NCBI GenBank assembly: GCA_039566865.1
Contig: CM076959.1
Location: 1,657,501-1,721,500 of the forward strand
DNA: 64,000 nucleotides
Direction: 5' to 3'
Origin: Aurelia coerulea
Lineage: Eukaryota; Cnidaria; Scyphozoa; Semaeostomeae; Ulmaridae
The translations under genes were made by a program, and so were the position numbers. Numbering within the stretch: the first letter of the stretch is position 1; each line of letters begins with the position of its first letter. Under the pieces are notes generated by a model that was not told the DNA's origin, did not search any database, and was given only the letters and a program-made list of their open reading frames with translations. Below, piece by piece: positions 58,287 to 64,000 of the stretch.

Positions 58287-61200
58287 TTGATGACTTGGCA
58301 AATTGCTAGGCTTTACTGGTTCTGTTTCTTCTCCATTTGTATTTTCATATTTATCTTACCTTTCATAGTAAGTATCCATTTCTTCGCTGTTCATTCCATC
58401 TGCCCTCAGCTCAATCTACTTTCGCTTTTCTCATTGGTATATTCTTATACTAGGATAGTCCTATATGCAATTTTCGAACTTTCTAAAAGAGTTTCTTTTG
58501 CTTTTTATCATTCGTTTCGTTTGCAATATCGATCGGTGAGTTACTTTTTCTTAATCTACACTCAATGGTATGCTGTTTGTGAGTCAGTTCATTTGATTTA
58601 TACTCTATGGGTGATGCAAAGGATCATTTTACTAAGTGGGGACATCGAATTAAATCCAGGCCCGGAGACTCTGGACTTTTGCTGCTGGAATTTGAATAGT
58701 ATAACAGCATACGATTTTCTTCGAGTGTCTCTCATTGAGGCATACAATTCTGTATATGATTATGATCTGATAGGTGTTGTGGAAACTCACCTTGATAGTA
58801 GCATTGCCGTGGATAGGCTGGCACTGAATGGATATTCTTTCATCAAGCAGAATCATCCGCTAGATATTAAAAGGGGCAGTGTTGGGCTCTATATCAAGGA
58901 GACTCTTCCGAAATAAAAGTGCGCTCTGACATTGTCACGCTTCCCGAATGTGTTGTTTGCGAAATCCAAATCAACAGGAGGAAATATTTGTTTGCTATTA
59001 TCTACAGGAGTCCTAGCCAGAATCAAGAAGAATTTGATTGTTTTATGAATAATTTTGAGCTTATGTTATCAAAAATGGCTGCCCAAGATCCTTATGCAGT
59101 AATCATTTCAGGGGACTTCAACTGTCGCTCCTCTCAGTGGTGGGCGGATGACAATGAAAACGAAGAAGGAAAATGCTTCGAGCCTTTAACGTCTGACCTT
59201 GGTATTCATCAGCTGATTAATGAGCCAACCCATATGATTGGTGAATCTAAGTCGTGCATAGATCTAATTTTCACAGACCAACCAAACATTTTCATCGAAT
59301 CAGGTGTTCATCCATCACTCCATAAACGATGCCATCATCAAATTGTATATGGCAGATTGCCGATTAATAATCTTGCTCCGCCCCCTTTTACTCGCAGACT
59401 CTGGCACTATGACAGTGCCAATATTGATGCTATCAGAAGAAGCATCGAAATGTATCATTGGCGCGAATCTCTTCAATCCATCGAGTGCCCCAACCAACAA
59501 GTGAAGTTACTGACGGAAGTCGTTCTCAACGTGTGCTCTAATTTCATACCTAATGAAATTAAAACGATTAGACCGCGTCAAGCTCCATGGGTGACTAAGT
59601 CGATCAAAGCATTTCTTCGGAAAAAGAATCGTGCCTACAAATCTTTCGTTAGAAATGGCCGACCTGCAGATAAGTATCAAGAAATCCAAAATATGATCTC
59701 TCACAGTTCTAAAATTGTGGAAGATGCTAAGCAGAAATATTTCTCCAAGATCGGAATGACTCTTGCAAATCCTGCTACTGGTAGTAAAACCTACTGGTCT
59801 TTAATAATAAGGTCCTAAACAAAGTCAAAATTCCTGAAATACCTCCCCTCCTAGAAAATGATATTTTCGTTCTTGACTTCTCATCTAAAGCACAGATATT
59901 TAATGATTACTTCATCCTGCAATGTTCGACTTTGCATACAGGAAGTGAAATTCCAGGAGATCCACCAGAATACGGCACTCAGCTCACCAACGTCTCTATA
60001 ACAGACGAAAAAATATTGAGAATAATTCGATCGCTGAATCCTAACAAAGCTCATGGATGGGATGATATTTCTGTGCGAATGATCAAAGTTTGTGATAGCG
60101 CACTAGTATTGCCGTTGAAATTAATATTCGAGAATTGCTTATCCAAGGGTATCTTTCCTGAAACCTGGAAGTGCGCAAATGTTGTTCCTGTGCACAAAAA
60201 AATGAAAAGAACTTGAAAGAAAATTATCGACCAATCTCCCTTCTTCCAATCTTTTGGAAAATTCTGGAGAAATTGGTATTCGACTATATATATCAATGAT
60301 TTGTCTGAGGACCTGAAATGTACCGTAAAATTATTTGCTGATGATACTTCTCTCTTCACCACGGTAAAGGATCCTGTACTAGCAGCTGATGATATGAACC
60401 ATGATCTGAATCGGATAAAATTATGGGCACATAGATGGAGAATGTCCTTCAACCCTGATCCTAGAAAGCAAGCTGTAGAGATAATTTTCTCAACAAAGAG
60501 AGTCAAAATTGATCATCCCGCGATATTTTTCAACAATATGCAAGTAATGAAAGTGGATGAGCATAAACATATTGGCCTTACACTAGACTCAAGGCTTTCT
60601 TTTTCAAGTCATATAAACTCGGCTATTGCCAAATCGAGAAAAGCAATCGGAATGCTGAAGTTTCTTTCAAAGTATCTTCCTAGGGAGACCTTGAATGTAC
60701 TTTACAAACTTTATGTTAGACCCCACTTAGACTATGGTGATGTGATTTACCACATTCCATGCAAGGAGATCAGTCTCATTGGCCGTGGTAATATCCTGAT
60801 GCAAAAACTCGAATCGGTGCAATATTCTGCAGCATTAGCAGTACCAGGTACACGGAGAGGGACCTCACGTGAAAAGCTGTATCAAGAGCTAGGATGGGAA
60901 TCCCTGTACTCTAGAAGATGGAGCAGACGACTTTTTATGATCTACAAAATCATTAACAACCTGATGCCAGATTATACAAGAGATCCTATTCCACAACTAA
61001 ATCAGCCTAATTATGCTTTTCGCAATGAACCTGTTGTTGGTCAAATTAGGGCAAGAACTGAAAAATATAAGTCAAGCTTTTTCCCCAGTTTGCATGAATG
61101 GAGTAAACTTGACCCTGAAATCAGAGAATCTTCCTCCATCAGTATATTCAAGAACAGATTGCTCTCGCTTATTAGACCACCTTCTAACCCGGTTTTCGGT

Positions 61201-61557
61201 ATTTATGATCCACGAGGGCTTTCTTTATTAACTCAGCTTAGGTTAGGGTTGAGCAAACTGAATTTTCGCAAATTCAGACATAATTTTAGTGACACAATCA
61301 ACCCGATGTGTCCAATCAACGACGGTCCTGAGGATACGGAACACTACCTGTTGTTGTGCGCTTCTTTTGAAGAACAAAGGCGTGACCTCCTCGCTGGTGT
61401 CCTTCCGGTGCTGCACTCATTTGAAATTATTGACGTTCCAAATCCTGTCCTTTTACAGATTCTTTTGTACGGCGATAAAAAGTTGCCATTTGAAGTAAAT
61501 AACTTCATCTTAAAATCAACCATCTTGTATATTTCAAGAACGGAACGCTTCGTATAA
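58287..61557 (+). pseudogene. LINE ORF2: 2A-like motif, endonuclease, internally deleted RT
   Basis: The first frame (58287-58916) has a hydrophobic leader, the 2A-like motif at residues 118-126 and the endonuclease start (LDFCCWNLNSI, VVETHLDSS). A one-base shift near 58918 leads to the rest of the endonuclease (IIYRSPSQNQEEF, IISGDFNCRSS, SCIDLIFTD). Another shift near 59805 leads to the RT fingers (LNPNKAHGWDDISVRMIK, KCANVVPVHKK). At about 60285 the text jumps from NYRPISLLPIF and LEKLVFDY directly to YINDLSEDLK and LFADDTSLF, so motifs A and B are deleted while motif C remains. The 418-codon end (60301-61557) is intact, with LYVRPHLDYGDVIYH and a C-terminal Cys/His cluster (MCPINDGPEDTEHYLLLC). 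Same family as 16139-18720. Confidence 0.9.
58638..58664 (+). other. 2A-like ribosome-skipping motif
   Basis: The nine codons read GDIELNPGP, matching the 2A consensus D-(V/I)-E-x-N-P-G-P exactly. Such motifs are known upstream of the endonuclease in some APE-type LINEs, where they separate a leader from the ORF2 enzyme during translation. Here the leader (residues 1-117) is hydrophobic. Confidence 0.85.
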
Positions 61558-62939
61558 TATCATGGTCCTCTTCATTGAATATCCCTAAATCTTGTGCCCA
61601 ACGGCCTAACCTACTTATTTGTAATTAGAAAGTGTTGTAAAATTTAATCTGTATTATATTTATGTCCCCTTTAAAGTAAATGTTTTTTTTCTTTTTTGTA
61701 GTTACGTGTAGTTTTAGCAATTATTTCTCTCTCTATTAGTTACGTGCAGTGACATGTTCTTATTTCCTGTTTTATGTTGCCATGAGGTAGTCGTAGTTTT
61801 CGCTCCAATTGGTATTGTATTAGTAGTAGGGTATGGTATTTTGTAAGTAATGTTGAAAGTAATATGTATTGTAAGTTATTAAATGATGTATAAAAAAAAA
61901 ATCCAATCTATCTCAAGGAGACTTGGAAAACATCTCTGGGAGAGGGATTTACTGTAGGGGTATTATTCGTAGACTTCAAAAAAGCCTTTGACACAGTGGA
62001 TTATAATATTCTGGAAATGAGATTGCAAGCAAGTGGCTTTATGGTGACTTTAATCATCTTTTAATGAGCTACTTGACAGATAGAACCCAGTATGTTGAGA
62101 TAAACGGCAAAGAATCTTCGTTACGATCCATGCAAATATGGGTTCCACAAGGGTCACTTTTGGGACCTAGGTTATTTGCTTTATACGTAAATGATTTGTC
62201 AAGTATCGCAACTATAGGGCAAATCCATATGTGTGCAGATGATACAACAGCATTTGTGGTGTGCAAATCTGTTGATGAAGCAAAAAGTTGCCTTAACATT
62301 CTTGCAAGTGATATTCAACAATGGTGCAGAGCAAATAAGCTTACTATTCATAGTGGAAAAACAGAATTTCTAATCATGACACCAAGGCCGTTTCACGGTC
62401 CCATCAATAGAGTCAGCATGAACAGGGTCAATGTAAGATCAGCGACTGAGTCGAGATGCCTTGGTATAACGATAGACGATAGTCTCAGTTGGATTAAGCA
62501 AATTAACTTGGTTCAGAAATCGTTCTGCAGTAAACTGTCATTGATCCGAAGGATATCGTTTTTACCAGCTGATGTTCTGGAGAAGATTTACTACAAGACC
62601 GTTATACCAGCAGTGACATATGGGATGTTGTTATGGGCAACATGTCCCGAAAACAGGATAAATTGTCTCGAGGAGATCCATGCTAGAGCAGCTAGAAATA
62701 TTCATCGTATTCCAAGAGGGACAAATACGCAAGATTCATTAACCAAAGCAAACTGGAAACCCCTCAAATATTTGTACAATCAAAGACTTGCATCATTAAT
62801 TTTTAATGTATACAAGTGAACAAGTAAACAACACTGACCCTAGGTTACTGAATTTATTCAAACCATGCACAAATAGAAGATCAGCAAATAATTTTGAAGT
62901 AATAAGACCTAAGAAAGAGATAGACAGGGCGTAATTTAT

Positions 62940-63763
62940 ATAAGTTAAACCCACCTGAATCCACCTGAACCCACCTGAATCCAGCTGAATCCATCTGAAC
63001 CCACCTGAACCCAGCTGAACCCATCTGAACCCAGCAGAGACCAACCTGACTCGATAGAAATTCCCAAGGGGTCTCCTGCCAGGTGTGATGGCTCCGTTTG
63101 GAAATATCAAGAACAATGTATCAAAAGAAGCGGGTGATAAGCATAGTTAGCGCTTTATGGTGTTAATGAAAACAGCTGAATAACAATCGTTCTGATCTCA
63201 TTGGCTCGGACGGTTTTTCATTTTGGCATTTTATGGGCTCAAAGTGTCTTATCGATTTGTGTGTGGCCATAACTCCGCCAATCCAGGAGATATTTTAGCA
63301 GGCATCCAAACATTAATACCCAAACATCTGGAGAGTAGATTTTTGCAAAAAAATTCGGGTAATTTCAAGCAATTTCTTTCCTGGTTGCGTTTTATGAAGG
63401 TAGGTAAACTGTCCAAAAATTGTCATGGACTTCTTTCGCAGTGATATCACTCTCCTACTAAATCATCAGGCCTAACTTTTTCACCTTCACGTGTACACAA
63501 TATTTTTTTCGTCATTTATTTGACTAAAACGTCCTTTGAGTTTCCGGCTATAATTCCAAACAGAGCCATTAGCATTATGAAGAAGTGTTAAATGCCAATT
63601 CCCTGCTTGTGTGCTTTATACAAATCACATGACCTCTTGGGATTTCTATTGCGTCAGGTTGGTCTCTGCTGGGTTCAGATGGATTCACCTGGGTTTAGAT
63701 GGATTCAGATGGATTCAGCTGGGTTCAGATGGATTCAGGTGGGTTTAACTTATATAAATTACC
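62940..63763. mobile_element. DNA element with minisatellite-built termini and 10-bp duplication
   Basis: The 10-mer ATAGACAGGG flanks both ends (62930-62939, 63764-63773). The inverted ends read (C/G)GTAATTTATATAAGTTAAA, then about ten copies of a 10-bp unit like CCACCTGAAT / CCAGCTGAAC (62952-63046), mirrored at 63656-63746. The interior carries the repeat also found at 14720 and 19045. The duplication length suggests a Mutator-like element. It splits the LINE at 56690-63954. Confidence 0.8.
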
Positions 63764-64000
63764 ATAGACAGGGACACTCTAGCATTTAGAGGGCCAGCAT
63801 TGTGGAACTCACTTCCTGATGGAATTAAGTTATCAGCAAGTAAGGGGATATTTAAGAACAATATAAAGAATGAAAAAACAATAAACAGTACATCATTTAA
63901 CAAGGGAACAGTTTTCAATAGGAATAAGAAGAAAGACTATACTTATTATTAGTAGGATCTTTTTTTTTACGAAAATGTTAAAAAGTTTTAGATTTTAACT

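Larger units (their letters stand above)
57084..61899 (+). mobile_element. 5'-truncated LINE inserted in another LINE
   Basis: The 10-mer AATCCAATCT lies at both borders (57074-57083 and 61900-61909), and the right end is a run of A directly before the duplication, as expected for target-primed insertion. The insertion contains an ORF1 remnant (57084-57445), a long spacer (57446-58286) and ORF2 (58287-61557), all in plus orientation. Confidence 0.8.
56690..63954 (+). pseudogene. CR1/L2-like LINE ORF2, split by two later insertions
   Basis: There are three pieces. 56690-57083 encodes the RT fingers (CEKVNPRKSSGHENITAREL, KKSNLATENQWGYKEG). 61910-62932 holds motif A (VLFVDFKKAFDTVDYNIL), motif B (VPQGSLLGPRLFALYVNDL), motif C (MCADDTTAF) and the following domain (LGITIDDSLSWIKQ, TYGMLLW, RAARNIHRIPRG), with frameshifts near 61910, 62040 and 62817. 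63774-63954 encodes the C-terminus (ALWNSLPDGIKLSAS, KGIFKNNIKN). The order and the target duplications at each junction show that this was one LINE before the insertions at 57084-61899 and 62940-63763. It is dead. Confidence 0.8.

Overview
The window is eukaryotic nuclear DNA. It is AT-rich, has spliced genes with GT-AG introns, several non-LTR retrotransposon (LINE) families, many terminal-inverted-repeat DNA elements and an 11-kb satellite. The repeat types and the gene families suggest a marine invertebrate, most likely a cnidarian (anthozoan). That placement is an inference from memory of similar repeats, not a proof. Coordinates were counted by hand and may be off by a few bases.

Region by region: 1-9 kb is a mosaic of small non-autonomous DNA elements: a PIF/Harbinger-like element, two TA-flanked mariner-like foldbacks, a possible CACTA-type element and two TTAA-flanked elements. 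9-13.3 kb is a triple nest: a LINE endonuclease remnant split by a mariner-like element that itself holds another LINE 3' end, followed by a second LINE copy with a poly-A tail. 14.7-19.4 kb holds a decayed minus-strand LINE between two inverted copies of an interspersed repeat. 19.675-26.304 kb is a complete, intact-looking 6.6-kb DNA transposon with an 8-bp target duplication, 15-bp perfect termini, TGACTAA subterminal repeats and one two-exon gene for a protein of about 1,613 residues that I cannot place in a known transposase superfamily. 26.3-29.3 kb holds LINE tails and simple repeats.

29.4-50.6 kb holds the host-like genes: a KMT5A(SET8)-like SET-domain gene (exons at 29446-32563) and, beyond an 11-kb satellite of about 51 units of 217/218 bp, exons for a zinc-finger / tyrosine-recombinase-like / Myb-like protein (46455-50570). 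They may be two genes or one gene split by a satellite-filled intron. The downstream one carries an in-frame stop and seems to have lost its recombinase core. Introns here contain hAT, TTAA and mariner-like elements with clear target duplications.

52.3-64 kb is a second nest. A 1.9-kb near-perfect palindromic element with GGTCCGCG repeats lies within an open frame. A LINE (56.69-63.95 kb) is split by another LINE (57084-61899) that carries an ORF1 remnant, a 2A-like peptide motif and an RT with an internal deletion. The host LINE is split again by an element whose termini are built of 10-bp minisatellites. No tRNA, rRNA, CRISPR array or LTR element was seen.
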